From the NCBI RefSeq assembly GCF_002234675.1, contig NC_019866.2:5933307-5997306 (forward strand): 64,000 nucleotides of DNA, written 5' to 3'. The first letter of the stretch is position 1; each line of letters starts with the position of its first letter. Under the pieces are notes generated by a model that was not told the origin of the DNA, did not search any database, and worked only from the letters and a program-made list of their open reading frames with translations. A program made the translations under genes and the position numbers. Source of the stretch: Oryzias latipes (lineage: Eukaryota > Chordata > Actinopteri > Beloniformes > Adrianichthyidae). This document shows, piece after piece, positions 11,001 through 25,603 of the stretch.

Positions 11001-14000
11001 ACTGGAGCTGGTGGAGCTGCAGAAGGGGGTCCCTGAAGGATACATGTTTGTGTGGCTCGGAGACGGACCCGACCCCCTCTTTGATGCCATGGATGTGAAC
11101 GGGGACAAGGAGGTCCCTCTGGAAGAGGTAAAGCAAAAAGACAGCCACATCTGACAGCTGATGAAAATCGTGTTTATGATGTTTAACAGGTTTTTTTTGT
11201 GGCATTTTTCTGATGATGGAGGACATTAATTAAGAAAATTAAGCTGAAAATTGCATTTCTGAGTATTTCTTTATTCATATCGTTGTGAACCACAAGGAGA
11301 TTGGAAAAAAAAAAGAATGCAATTTAAAAAAAGCTTCTATGTTAGGGCCACAAGCTCCCTGCTCTGCTCCATTCTGATCCATCCACTTGCAGACCAATCA
11401 GATTCATGTGCGTCTTTGTCATCTGGCGCGACACTGGACAGCTGGATAACCCCAACATTGCTCCCCATTTTTGTTGCACCAGTACCGCTGGCTTGGGGAT
11501 GTGAGGGGATACAAGCTGGCAGGAGAGTGTTTAAATAGAGAGCTCTCACCAACAGGAGGGGGAAGTGGGGCGGGGTTGCTCCATGCCGCCCACAACTCAG
11601 AGGTGAATTTCTCATAAAGTACTGCCGCTCTGCAGAAACTATGTCCTAGAAAATGACACGGCGTTATGATTTGAGGCAAAAATGGCATCATTATTTTTAG
11701 AAGACCACTGTGAACGCTTTTAAAATAGATAAAAAGATAATTGAAGCGGATTTTTTATCATTATTTTTTTTAACAACAAGGTAGCTGCTATTAGGGGAAA
11801 TATTTCCTCATGCACTTCCTTCTTAAAATCTGCTCTGGTACAGAACTCTGTTGGTTTTTCCCAATTTAAGTCGGTGTCAGGGTCCGAACTGACTAGGATT
11901 GTTAATAAGTTAAAAGCAACATCTTCTCCCCTGGATCCAGTCCCACCTCGCTTTTTTAAACAGGTTTGGGCCACTCTCAGGACTTCAGTGACAGAGATCA
12001 TCAATAGCAGCCTGTCATGAGGTGTTGTCCCAACTTTTTGCAAAGAAGCTGTTGTTGAGCCTCTACTTAAAAAGCCGGGTCTGGATCCAACATGCTTGGC
12101 CAACTATCGGCCGATTTCAAAGCTGCCATTGGTGTCTAAAATTCTGGAAAAGTGTGTAATGGCACAACTGCAACCTTTTTTGGATGATGGTGGGATTTTG
12201 GACACTTTTCAGTCAGGCTACAAGGCATTTCATAGCACAGAGTCTGCTCTTTTGAAAGTTTTTAATGATCTTTATTTGACCACAGACTCTGGTAATTCTG
12301 CTGTTTTAGTGCTTTTAGACTTGACTGCTGCTTTTGACACAGTGGATCACACAACTCTTTTAAACCGCCTTGAACATTGTGTGGGTGTTAGGGGGACTGC
12401 CCTGAACTGGTTTAAATCTTACCTGTCAGGGCGGTCCTTTACGGTTAGGCTGGAGGACTCCACTTCGTCTTCTACTCCATTACTTTCTGGAGTTCCCCAG
12501 GGTTCAATTTTAGGACCTGTGCTCTTTTCTTTATACCTGCTTCCTTTAGCTGAAATCTTTAAGAAACATGGCTTGTCATATCATTTTTATGCAGATGACT
12601 GCCAACTGTACATGCCCATTGTTAAAAATAATGGAAGCAGCCCCCTGACGCCCTTACTTAACTGTCTGGGAGACGTCAAGGATTGGTTGGCCCAGAACTT
12701 TTTAAAACTTAATGAGGAGAAAACAGAGGTCATAATATTTGGACCCAAAGCCAATCTTGACTTGGAGCCTGTTCAGCATCACGTGAGGCCCACAGTCACC
12801 AACCTTGGCGTCATTGTGGACAGTGATTTTAAATTTGATAAAAAGATAAATGGCGTTTTGAAATCAAGTTTTTATCATTTGCGGCTTTTATCTAAAGTTA
12901 AACCCTTTTTATCTTTTAATATTTTTGAGCAGGTCATGCATGCTTTTATCTCTTCACGACTGGACTACTGCAATGCACTTTACACTGGGGTTTCCCATAA
13001 GGCACTTTCCCGACTGCAGTTAGTCCAGAACTCTGCTGCACGACTTTTAACAGGAACCAAAAAATATGAACACATCACTCCCATTCTTGCGTCTTTGCAC
13101 TGGCTTCCTGTTAATTTTAGGATTAATTTTAAAATTGTATTGTTTGTTTTTAAATCTTTACATGGACTGGCTCCAAAATACATCTCTGACCTCATTCAGA
13201 TCTATAAACCAGCACGTGCTCTGAGGTCAGAGGGCCAGCTCCAGCTTGTGGAGCCCATGACGAGGCTCAAAACTAGGGGAGACAGAGCGTTCTCTGTTGT
13301 CGGCCCTAAGCTGTGGAACGCTCTGCCATTGCATGTCAGAACAGCGCCCTCTGTGGAGTGTTTTAAATCTCGTCTTAAAACACATTTTTACTCTCTAGCT
13401 TTTAACACCGCATGAGTTGTGTGGTCCTCTGTGTTTTTATCTGTATTTATCCATGTTTTTATCTGTATTTTTTTTTTATCTGTATTTATCTGTGCTTTTA
13501 TCTTGTTTTTACCTTGTTTTTATTTTTATTTTATCTTATCCATTTTACTGGTGTACTTTGTTTTTATTTTGTTGACAATCTTTTGTCCGGTTTTTGGTCA
13601 CTGTACAGCACTTTGGAAACTGCTCGTTTGAGAAATGTGCTATATAAATAAAGTGGATTGGATTGGATTGGATTATTTAAAAAACAATTATGTTAGGATG
13701 TGTGAATATTAATTTTAATTTCTAATATAATTAATATTATAGATATTTTATGTATTTTCTTATTCTTCTTTTACATCTTTGCTCTTGAAGACCCCACTTC
13801 TCCAAATTAGGAATAACTTTCATTTTATCTTACATCAGAGTTTTTATTTATCTAGTAAACAAGATTGTATTTAAATCTGTTTTTATGAGAAAAATTCATG
13901 AAAACTAATATTTTAATAGTTTAAAATGGTTAATGGCAGTTTTTAGGTAACCGGAAGATTTCTTCAATGATCCACTCGATCATCTTTGGATCTATTTTCA

Positions 14001-14477
14001 AAAGCGTCCCAGTGGTCTTTTCACTTATGACGTTCTGAGCCAAAATAAAAAAATACCTGTCGGTTTCTGGGATATATTTTGGCATCATCAGAGTGGAGCC
14101 GCCTCGCCCTCCTCTTCGCTTGTGGCCTGCTCAGCACATTTTCTAAGTCCCAGATAAGCTATTTTTTAGAAAAATGCCACAACAGCACATTAAAAACCCA
14201 ATTTTCATCAGAGTGGCTCTTTTAATAAAAATGCGTTTTATGAGATTTATTATTTTGTAAAAAGGTAAATCTATATTTTATTTTCCCCCCCTAGTTCTCC
14301 GAATTCATCCATCGTCAAGTCCAGGAGGATAAAGGACGCCTGCGGCCGGGCATGGAGGCCAGCAGCATCATAAAGGACATGTTTGACAACCAGGATCGGA
14401 ATAAAGATGGAAAGATTGTGGAAGAAGAGCTGATGGTCAAAGAGGTGGAGGACCAGGTGGCACGAGACGAGTTGTGA
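8011..14477 (+). CDS. fkbp10: FKBP65, ER peptidyl-prolyl isomerase and collagen chaperone
   Basis: Ten coding exons: 8011-8207, 8386-8531, 8602-8791, 8860-9005, 9878-10067, 10135-10280, 10357-10546, 10722-10864, 10964-11127, 14295-14477, giving about 564 aa (human 582). A short N-terminal hydrophobic segment ([10 protein letters not shown]) acts as signal peptide. Four tandem FKBP domains follow, each marked by FVRYHYNGT-like and [23 protein letters not shown] motifs. Then come two EF-hands ([24 protein letters not shown]) and a C-terminal RDEL retrieval signal. Every FKBP domain has an N-glycosylation sequon at the same place (NGT, NGS, NGT, NCS). The protein catalyses proline cis/trans isomerisation and supports procollagen folding and lysyl hydroxylase 2. 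The start is the first in-frame ATG; an open, hydrophobic stretch lies upstream in frame but has no ATG. Confidence 0.95.
9256..9717 (+). repeat. Family A element in fkbp10 intron 4
   Basis: Forward copy of the window's common repeat. It begins AAAGACCAGCTCTGATCA and ends TTAGAGTGGGTCTTT. In between are TAGCTTACAGCCCCTCAC, AACAATTTTGAATAAAG and a GAAAAATGCCACGAGAA block, all shared with copies at 39750 and 40838. The part usually following the left end is missing here. Confidence 0.65.
11158..11755 (-). repeat. Family A element in fkbp10 intron 9, reverse copy
   Basis: Reverse copy with GTGGCATTTTTCTGATGATGG, TTTCTTTATTCATATCGTTGTG, GAGAGCTCTCACCAAC and CTGCTCTGCAGAAACTATG-like blocks. It ends near AAAGATAATTGAAGCGG. 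It lies directly upstream of the LINE fragment; another copy flanks the LINE on the other side. Confidence 0.6.
11770..13676 (+). mobile_element. 5'-truncated LINE, L2/CR1-like reverse transcriptase
   Basis: Inside fkbp10 intron 9. A continuous frame from 12096 to 13415 encodes a reverse transcriptase core and its C-terminus. It shows [12 protein letters not shown] (motif A), [14 protein letters not shown] (motif B) and the YADD box, then [10 protein letters not shown] and LHWLPV, typical of the fish L2 (Maui-like) clade. The same frame extends upstream to about 11780 and is interrupted by one TGA near 12017. No endonuclease domain is present, so the 5' part is missing. The 3' end has ATATAAATAAAG followed by TGGAT repeats, the tail expected of L2-type elements. 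Sense orientation relative to fkbp10. Confidence 0.88.
13925..14225 (+). repeat. Family A element, shortened copy in fkbp10 intron 9
   Basis: Forward copy starting CCACTCGATCATCTTTGGATC, with AAAAGCGTCCCAGTGGTCTTTT, and ending TTTTCATCAGAGTGGCTCTTT. The middle is largely replaced or deleted. It ends about 70 bp before the last fkbp10 exon. Confidence 0.55.
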
Positions 14478-15198
14478 AGGACTGCACTATGTGAAGATGC
14501 TGTTGCCCCGGCAACAACGGAGAAAGGTTTTCTGAAGTTATTTAAGCGATTCAGACGAATCTAGAGGCAGATACCATTTGGACGTTGGAAGTCAGTGATT
14601 AAATTCTCACGGACCTAAAAATCACCGAAAATTATTCAGATTTAACTGATGATTTGAATCAGTGCCTTTTTTTTTTAACAATTATCAAACGAATAAAACA
14701 TTGAAGATGGTAAAGAAATAATTAAAGAAAGTGTTTTAAAATTTTTTTTAATTTTCTAAAAGTTGGGTTTATGTAACCCAAGTTGTATATCTTTGATATA
14801 AAATAAACTTTTATACTTTAATACACAACGTTTTTTGGTTACTTTAGTACCAATGGGGCATTTCATTGATTTAAAAAAAAGGATTAAAAGATTAAAAAAA
14901 AAAAACTACTTTTGTTTTAAAAGAAATGGACTTTATTTTCTCTGAAGGAGTCAAGGTAAATGTTATACAAAAACATAACTTCTTATTTTCTGTACTTTTA
15001 CAACATTTTATGAAAAAGAGATGTTAAAACATCTGTAAGCACAGAGCCACTTGACATGTGGCGTTTGTGCTTTGTTGGCATGTTGTGCAGAGATCCTGTT
15101 GAGAGGTTGGGGTGTTTTTATCAGAGGAAAAGACAATCCTGACTGTCGCCCACTGAGACGTTTCTGGAGCGTCCAAAGGATGGGAAACGCTTTACACT
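14478..15198. other. Convergent 3' UTRs of fkbp10 and nt5c3b
   Basis: The two genes face each other tail to tail with 721 bp between stop codons. Plus-strand AATAAA signals at about 14690 and 14800 can end fkbp10. A minus-strand AATAAA (TTTATT near 14930) can end nt5c3b, so the transcripts abut closely or overlap slightly. No coding sequence is seen. Confidence 0.6.
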
Positions 15199-18095
<2,897 letters not shown>

Positions 18096-20842
18096 CTGTG
18101 CAGACAAAAACACCGTCAAGAAATACTAGCAGTTAAACAGAAAAGAAAAAAAACACAAGAGGGGAACTTATGAACGCATTTAAAACAACTGCAGCTCTGT
18201 TTAATTTGAACATTGTAGATTTTCTGTGTATTGCTAATCTTGCAACAAAAAACGACATCAGCTACAGTGAAAAAACAAACAAAAACAAGTTTTGTTTAGC
18301 TAACAGACACAAGCTAGCTGCAGTTATAGTATTACGTTAGCTAGTAGAACAGTAGGCAGTTAGTGCCGGTACACCATATCACCTAAATAAATAAATCCCT
18401 TAAATACGCAAGGTTCCTAAAAGTTTTGTGAATACTTATACCATTTTTAAAAATAAAATCCTATGCCTAGACGTTCTGGGTATTCAAACTGAAGACCGTG
18501 TCAGGTGTCATTAGCTGTCTGCCGGAAAACGAACGACCTCCCGGTACAACGACGCTGCTGCATTCCCGGACTTTGAAAAGGGTCGGAATTTTTAGACTGC
18601 AAGAATTCAGGAATACAATTGAAAAGATGATTTAAGTTTTATAAAGTAAAAAAAATACATTAAAAATGCTTTTTTTAAATTAAAAACTAAGAAACGATCC
18701 CAATTTTGGTCTAAATGGATTTTCGAGCATATAAATTCTATCTAGCTTTTGTTATGAAACCCTGAAGGACCTTGAAGGCAACAGTTTTTTTATAACTTAA
18801 TGTGGGACGGTAAAAAGTTTCCTCCAGACGCAATGGCACAAGCACAAATGTTCCTACAAGCCTTACAAACAAGAACAATTGTAAAATATAAAAAAGAAAA
18901 TGAAAAAACAAGAAGTAACTATTCTAAAAAAGTAAACATGTAGTATTTTTCTAAATGTTTGATTCAGATTCACTAATTCTAACACCGACATAATACTATT
19001 TAATTTGTGTAGAATATGCAATGTATTTTCTGGTTTTAACACAATAATATATAACATAATAAATAATGCATTTTTACTTTATGCATTCTTTTTTGGAAAA
19101 CATATCAATTTTTAATTACAAATTTATTTTCAATTGTAGAACTACATGTTAGTTCAATAATGAAGCTCTTACATGAAGTATAAAATTTAGATCGTAGCCA
19201 TTAATGTGATCAGTTGATATACGGAAAGAATATGAAAACTTAATGTGTTTTATTCACATCCAAGATTCCTTATCATACACATTAGTTGTATTCCTAAGGC
19301 TTTTTTTAAATATGTAAAAACTACATGGCAAACAGCTGACTTAACCTCAGCAAACAGAATATCAAGCGGAGTAAAAGACACAGTTTTACAAAAACGGCTT
19401 TAATTGCAAGTGATGACATTAGCATTTATTACATCCAGCATTAAGACACAATGTCAGGCTGTCACATGCAAAGCTAATACATAGCTTATTTTTGTTAATA
19501 TTTGCAGTGCTATTTATGTTGGTCATAAAGTCGAAATGAATATCATTTCTCCGCTCCGTAACCACATATCTGTAGTTGAGCTCTGCAGACATATTAAACT
19601 CCTGAATGTCAGTCAAAACACATTCATATCACAAGCTCTCTTCTTTTGCCTTTTAAGATCAATCCCTTAATCTTCAAGTCTCTTTGGTGAACAAAATGAG
19701 ACAAAGAACATCGACATGTCTAATATACACCCAGCTGAGAGCGATGTGCGATTAAACAGGGTTTTAGAAGACATTTAATGCATGAAACAACTCTGTCGAT
19801 ACATCACACCAGCTCAAAGGTTGAATCAACCAACCGCAAGCAATTTAAGAAAATATTTTCCGAAATACAATCACGTTGTCTGATATGACACAAACGAAAT
19901 ATGCCAAGTCAAAGTGCTGCGACAACTTTGCTCTTCAAAACTGTACAATTAGATCCCAAAAAGTGCTATTTCAGGGAAGCTTTTGCCATTAACAAAAACA
20001 GAAATGTGTGCAAAGTATTTATATCCACTCCAACACATTAACACATGTAGACATGGAAATGCAACGTTAAGTAGCCCAGAAGGGAGCAGGAACATAAAAA
20101 CGGAATGATCACACTATTGTAGGGAATACTGTAGTTAATGAAACAGCAGGATACAATTCTGGAATTAATTGGAATGACGAGGTGGTTTTATTGAAATCTT
20201 CTTGCTACTTTTTGAGATCCTACAGTTCACCACTCTAGAAACCTAAAGAACCAACACAGGCATTAGATGAAGACTGAAATGAATGAATGCTTACTGTACG
20301 GCTGCAAAGGCAGACACGGAATGATTGTTGACATTACAGGGAAGCCTTAAAATACTACAGCATAAGCTTTTCTTCTAGTCCTAATACGATTTAGGCAAGT
20401 AAGACTTCTCTTAGGCATGAGGAGATTGTCACAGTGTTACTATGGAATGATGAGACATTAATAAGAATGTCATAAGTGAAGATCACATTTTCTTCCAGAG
20501 AGGCAAACAATAAAGGAATGTAGGATATCAATATAGATACACATATACAGCTTTATACTATTTATGTACAATTAGTTAAGCAGCATCTATAACGACAGAG
20601 TCAATGAGAATATTCCACATTTAGCTGCTATGTAACACTCTTATTCCCATGTTTACATCTGCCTTAATGCTCCACACAGACCAGTCAGTCTTCCAGACAC
20701 ACGTTAAGACTTTTCATGGCTTTTCACATATTAGTTACACAAAAAAGAATGAAATCCAGACTCGGAGCAACATGTTTATCTCTGATTTGTTAGATACGAA
20801 TGTGGCGTCAGGATGGTGGTCGAAGCAAAAAACAGTTTGTGT
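18096..20842. other. nt5c3b 5' flank and klhl11 3' UTR; no gene between
   Basis: In the human order klhl10 sits here, but I find no BTB, BACK or Kelch coding sequence on either strand. The part from about 19400 to 20842 is probably the klhl11 3' UTR, because a minus-strand AATAAA lies near 19423 and nothing else is coded. The part from about 18100 to 18600 should hold the nt5c3b promoter and first exon. The middle, 18600-19400, is A/T-rich with no recognisable feature. Confidence 0.55.
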
Positions 20843-23800
20843 TCAGCATTCTATCTGCGACTGGAGCTGCCGACGCAGAGTGAGCGTGCGCCGGTGAAGC
20901 TGCTGCATCTGCTGCATGCGGTCCCGCTGGCGAGCCAGGTTCTGGGGCATTGGGTACCGCTGGCAGCCGTACAGGAAGCGATAAGGGATGCGGACGTGGC
21001 AGGCGGTGGCTCGACAGCGAGGCTGAGGCATCGGCGGCAGCAGCATCCAGCGCTTCCTTTCGGCACAGTAGCGGTAAGCCTCTTTGCGGTACTGTTTGTC
21101 CACGTCGTCGCTGTTCTTCCAGCCTCCGATGATGAACACGTCTTCATCGAAGTGGCAGATGGCAGCACCCTCGATGCTGGTGACCTCGGGTGGCAGGCTC
21201 TCCAAGATCTCATCAGAGATCCGCACACTGATCTTCTGCCTGGCCACCTCATCCCGCACAGAGTAGCTCTTGGGACAACAGGAAGCTGTGTGGTAGAAAT
21301 TAGTTGAAGCGACGGCCATCTGGAAAATGCAGTAGTTGTCAATAAGTGGCAAAGAGTCTACATCCTGCCACTGGCGGCTCTCGGTGTCATACCGAGTGGT
21401 CACAGTCTTCAATCCGTCCTCATTATCCGTATCCACGGGTGTGCGCGCGGTCACGTACACGTAGCGATCCTCCACGCTTATGGCCTTCACATCTCGCAGG
21501 ATTTTGGGGGCAGATTCCAGATTGTGCCACTTGTCCTGCTCCGGCTCGTACACGCTAACGTCTTTGAAACCTGGACTGAAGTTACCGTGTCCACCAATGC
21601 TGTATAAAATGTCCTTAATGCAGGTCAAGCCAAAAGAGTGCTTGCGTGTTGTCAGGTTGCTAACTTGCTCCCAAGTGTTGCGATTTGGGTTGTAACGCTC
21701 CACAGTCTTGGCAAAGCCTGGTTCCATGGAACCAGCGACATAGACATGTGACTCTGTGGTGGCAATGGCATGACCATCTAGGTGGTTGTGAATGTGAGGC
21801 AGGTTCACCCAACGATCCTCATAGATGAAGTAGCCCACACACTCGCTCAGATAGTCTCCTCCCTCTGACACTCCACCAACTACCATGATGACGTCCATGT
21901 TTTGGCCGAAGCGAGGCTGAAAGGACGCCATGTGGGAAGACCAGAACTCCAGATCTGCTGACTTGAGGTTCTCAAAGCGAATAGCGTGGCCCTCTACAGC
22001 TGCAGACACCAACTGGAGGCAAGCTTCATTGGCGGCCACCAGGCGTTCAGTTTTTACCACTCTGGTCAGGTAGGTGGGTTTGATCTGGGGCAGCCTGAGG
22101 AGACGAAACAGTTCTTCAAAATAGCGGGTTCGCTCCTCCGGGTTTTTCTGCACCCACTTTACCACCGCCTCATACAGCATCTCCTCTGAATCCACCGTGA
22201 TCTCCGCATCCGAGAGCCAGTCGCGGACCAGGTGAAAGGGGAGAGTGTAGAACTCCTCGTCCTGGATGACCTTGTGGAAGTTGCGCCGGATCATGTCTGC
22301 AGCTCGTAGGGCCAGCTGATCCAGCGTGTACATGTGGGCCAGACTGTGCACAGCCACACAATTGGTCAGGCTCAGCTTCTTCTTGAGGAACTCGCCACAG
22401 AAATCTTTCAGCTGCACCAGGAGAAACCTAAAACACAATTAGGACAGAATAAATAAAACAGAACACACTGCACTTTATCTTTTGCAGTCAGGTTACATCA
22501 ATACAAAACCCTGGGATGCATGACCTAATAATACATACACTATTCCACAAGTGGGGTCAAAAATAACTTTATTTTAAATCAATGCTTTTTGGCAATAAAC
22601 CCAAGAAATGTATTCAAATGTATAACATTTTGATTTTTTTTTTTTAAAAAAGTAGTCACTTTTTATACACACTGTATAACAAAACAATCAAATGTACAAA
22701 TGCATTGTGCGTTACTCTTTGGAGGACTAATGGAGAATGAACATACAAGGGACCACAAGATCGTACATACGTCCACATCGTCCACAAATGTCTTCTTTAT
22801 TCTCACTGTTTGCAGCGCTTACAGACTACTTGTGAGCATTGCCCACAGGGATACTGCACTTCCTGACATCTCGTTCTCTTCTGTAGGCTTTGTGTGCTAA
22901 TCGCCTGTGGCTGGATTGCAGCTTTTGTCACTCCACATATTTCTATTGCTCCATCTGCATCTGGCGATCGATAGTTTGGCAACTACAGCTGTGGTCACAG
23001 TATAGTCATGCATGTGGAAATAAAGTCCATAATTACCTAAAGATAGACATACAGGTATGTTACTGTGTAAAAAATGACCTCCTGGGTAGTAAAATTGCTG
23101 GTATCAGATATGTAAGTGTGACAGCAAATGTCAAACTCAGTTGATAAGTATCAAAAGTTGCTACACCAAGAGATTCCATAGGAAATGTTTGGGGTAATTT
23201 CTGACCCCACTTATGGAAAAGTGCAAAAGCTGCAATTTCATTAAGTCAATACTTTTTTTTAAAGCAATGGCATCAAACATGTTTTATGAGGAATACCTGG
23301 AATTTGATCATTTAAATACTTTTATTTTCAAAGATTTTAAAGGGAAAAAGACCAGGGGGTCACCTCTGACCCCACTTATTATTATTATTATGCATCCACG
23401 GGTTAATACATTAATTCTGCATTGATTATAAATAAACAAACAAAGCATACCTATCTGCTAGTTCCAGGACTTCATGCACATTGCAGGTGCTCACTCGTAT
23501 TTCTCCCGTGTACATGTACTGGATGACACTCTCCACCGTTTCGGGGTCCGGCCCCAGCTCGGAGCTCCACTCCTTCATCTCCACCCGTCCGGACAGGGAC
23601 TCGGAGAACTGTCCACCCAGAAGCGGCGTAAAATAGTCGGTGGCCGCCGCCAGCACAGACCTGTGGGCTGAGAACTCACAGCTCTGTACGTTCCCCGTGG
23701 CTGCTCCGCTGCTGAATGCCAGCGTCACGTCGCAGAACAAGCCCTGCTTCCTCTGGTCGTTCTGCCGCCGTGACAGCTCCGAGCAGTGGGAGGAGGACGT

Positions 23801-23914
23801 GAAGTCCTCGGCCTCTTCCGCGTCTCCGTCTCCAGCTAGCGCGCTGGGAGTACCGCTGCTTCCCCCGCTGCTGCTCCTGGCGGAGTCCTCCGGGTTGGGG
23901 GCTGCCGCGGCCAT
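20843..23914 (-). CDS. klhl11: Kelch-like protein 11, BTB-BACK-Kelch cullin-3 adaptor
   Basis: Two coding exons: 23914-23451 and 22427-20843, giving 682 aa (human 708). The protein opens with a short Ala/Ser/Gly-rich, acidic leader. The BTB domain runs about residues 58-170 ([39 protein letters not shown]), split by the only coding intron. The BACK domain is about 180-290 ([19 protein letters not shown]). Kelch repeats fill the rest ([47 protein letters not shown]), and the protein ends QSQIEC, as in mammals. It is a substrate receptor for cullin-3 ubiquitin ligases and, in humans, a paraneoplastic autoantigen of testis and brain. The start was taken at [10 protein letters not shown]. An upstream in-frame ATG at 23998 would add 28 residues unlike the family. 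Confidence 0.96.
22543..23218. mobile_element. Candidate MITE with 25-bp terminal inverted repeats in the klhl11 intron
   Basis: The left end TTCCACAAGTGGGGTCA continues AAAATAAC. The right end read on the other strand is TTCCATAAGTGGGGTCA continuing GAAATTAC, about 21 of 25 matching. A further related end (GTCACCTCTGACCCCACTTATT) lies at 23356-23377, suggesting two nested or adjacent copies. It has no ORF of note, and I could not identify a clear target-site duplication. Confidence 0.6.
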
Positions 23915-25603
23915 TCTGCTGCCGGGGCTGAATGTGAGCAGTGGAGGGAAATGAAGCAAACTAGCAAAGGGGATGAAGCGACATACGCAGCCACACATAC
24001 ATGGACTTCAGGCGGACAGTTGACAGCGAAGCGGGTTGTTCATTACGTCATATCCGTTATTTGAATCGGACCTTTCCAAAATATTGCCCACATCAGAAAA
24101 CACTTTGATATTGTATTATGTAAAGTAAAAGACGTGTATACATCATAATATTAATGGCAACTTCTGTGGCTTTCGGTTTTGTGGACAAAATAAAAAAACA
24201 AGGTTAGCGGTTGCCCATCTGACATGCGCAGTTAAAAGTAACTATTTGATGTCCGTGAACTACACTTCTCTGAGAGGTTCGAGTGTGAGGCGTTTGTGGG
24301 CAGGTAAATAGTCAGTACATTTGGATAATCTGCTACATCTAGTCATTCCACGTGCATTATACTATACTAACTGGAAAAGCTGAAAGGCACTACGTTAAAA
24401 TAAACTTGGAAAAAAAATCAAACGATAATAAGGTGTTTTAGTATATTTACTGCACATAGTAAACTATTTGATTTCAAAGTAGACTGGATTTATTAAATGA
24501 AACAGTTAAATATGCACATTACGTTTAAAACTAATTATATAGAATTATTATACGTAATTTAGATAGCAATTAAGATAGTTAACACAATTATTCTTTATTG
24601 TTTTAAATCCCCTCAACCTAATTTCACTTTTTTGGCCACAGTAACACAGACAAGACCATAACACAATATTTTATTACATATAGCTTTATTATATTTGACA
24701 AATTTTAGCATTTGTTAATATATATCAAGTCAGTCCAGAGGTGAATTCAGTTTATATTAAGATGGATACATACAAACACAGACACAAACTGCTCGTCACA
24801 CATTTAACTGGATATGCACAATTATGTTTAATTAAAAATGTAAAAGATAAATGACAAGTATTAGGCTTATAATGCTGACTATCAACACTTAAACATTAAT
24901 TGAGTTGGGAATTTCTTTGCATCAAACTAACCAGAGAAAGTAAATAAAATAAAAAACCAATACATTTATTAATAAATATATTTTTGTTCCTTGTTTTATA
25001 TTGAGCACTTTAAGTACTTCCACAACTTCTGGGCACTAACAAATAGCAGCAGCTATCAGGCCTGACTCACAAAGCAGAAAGACAAAGCCCAGTATCGTTT
25101 CAGTTTTGGCACTGCTTCAAACACATTGTAAAATAATCTTCAACATTCACTTTTGTTATTTTTCTGATGGATAATGGTAATAAAATAAGACTTCTCTACA
25201 GTACTGCATGTTCTGATTTCCAAATGGCACAAGGAGGAGAGCTGCACAGAGACAGCAGACTGTGAAAAAGACACACATGCTTGCTTATTACAGTGACTTT
25301 ACATTTAAGGCGAATTAGACAGCCAAACAACTCACAACACAAACATTTGGAGAGGTATCTCTGCGATTCAAGGAAAAACATAAATGCTCTCAAGCTTCAA
25401 CAGAGATCACGTTTTACAAACATCCACACAGATGCAGCACTGACAGGAATTTACATCTAAAATGCGTTATTACAGTTTTTTCTTAGTGCAATTGTAAGTT
25501 ATATTAATTCTAACATCTTCTGTTTACTACAATAGTACTTTTTGTTGAGGTGATTGACAGCGTGACCAGAAGAGCCGGCGAGTGCCCTGGATGATGAAGA
25601 GAA
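23915..25603. other. klhl11 promoter region and acly 3' UTR
   Basis: Bases 23915-24060 hold the klhl11 5' end. A minus-strand AATAAA (TTTATT near 24671) would give acly a 3' UTR of about 0.9 kb. No coding sequence or named repeat was recognised between them. Confidence 0.5.

Noticed and set aside
12096-13415. A 439-codon host gene inside fkbp10
   Set aside because: It is the reverse transcriptase of a LINE (YADD box, L2-like 3' tail), not a host gene.
20813-21307. 164-codon plus-strand ORF
   Set aside because: Antisense shadow of the klhl11 Kelch exon.
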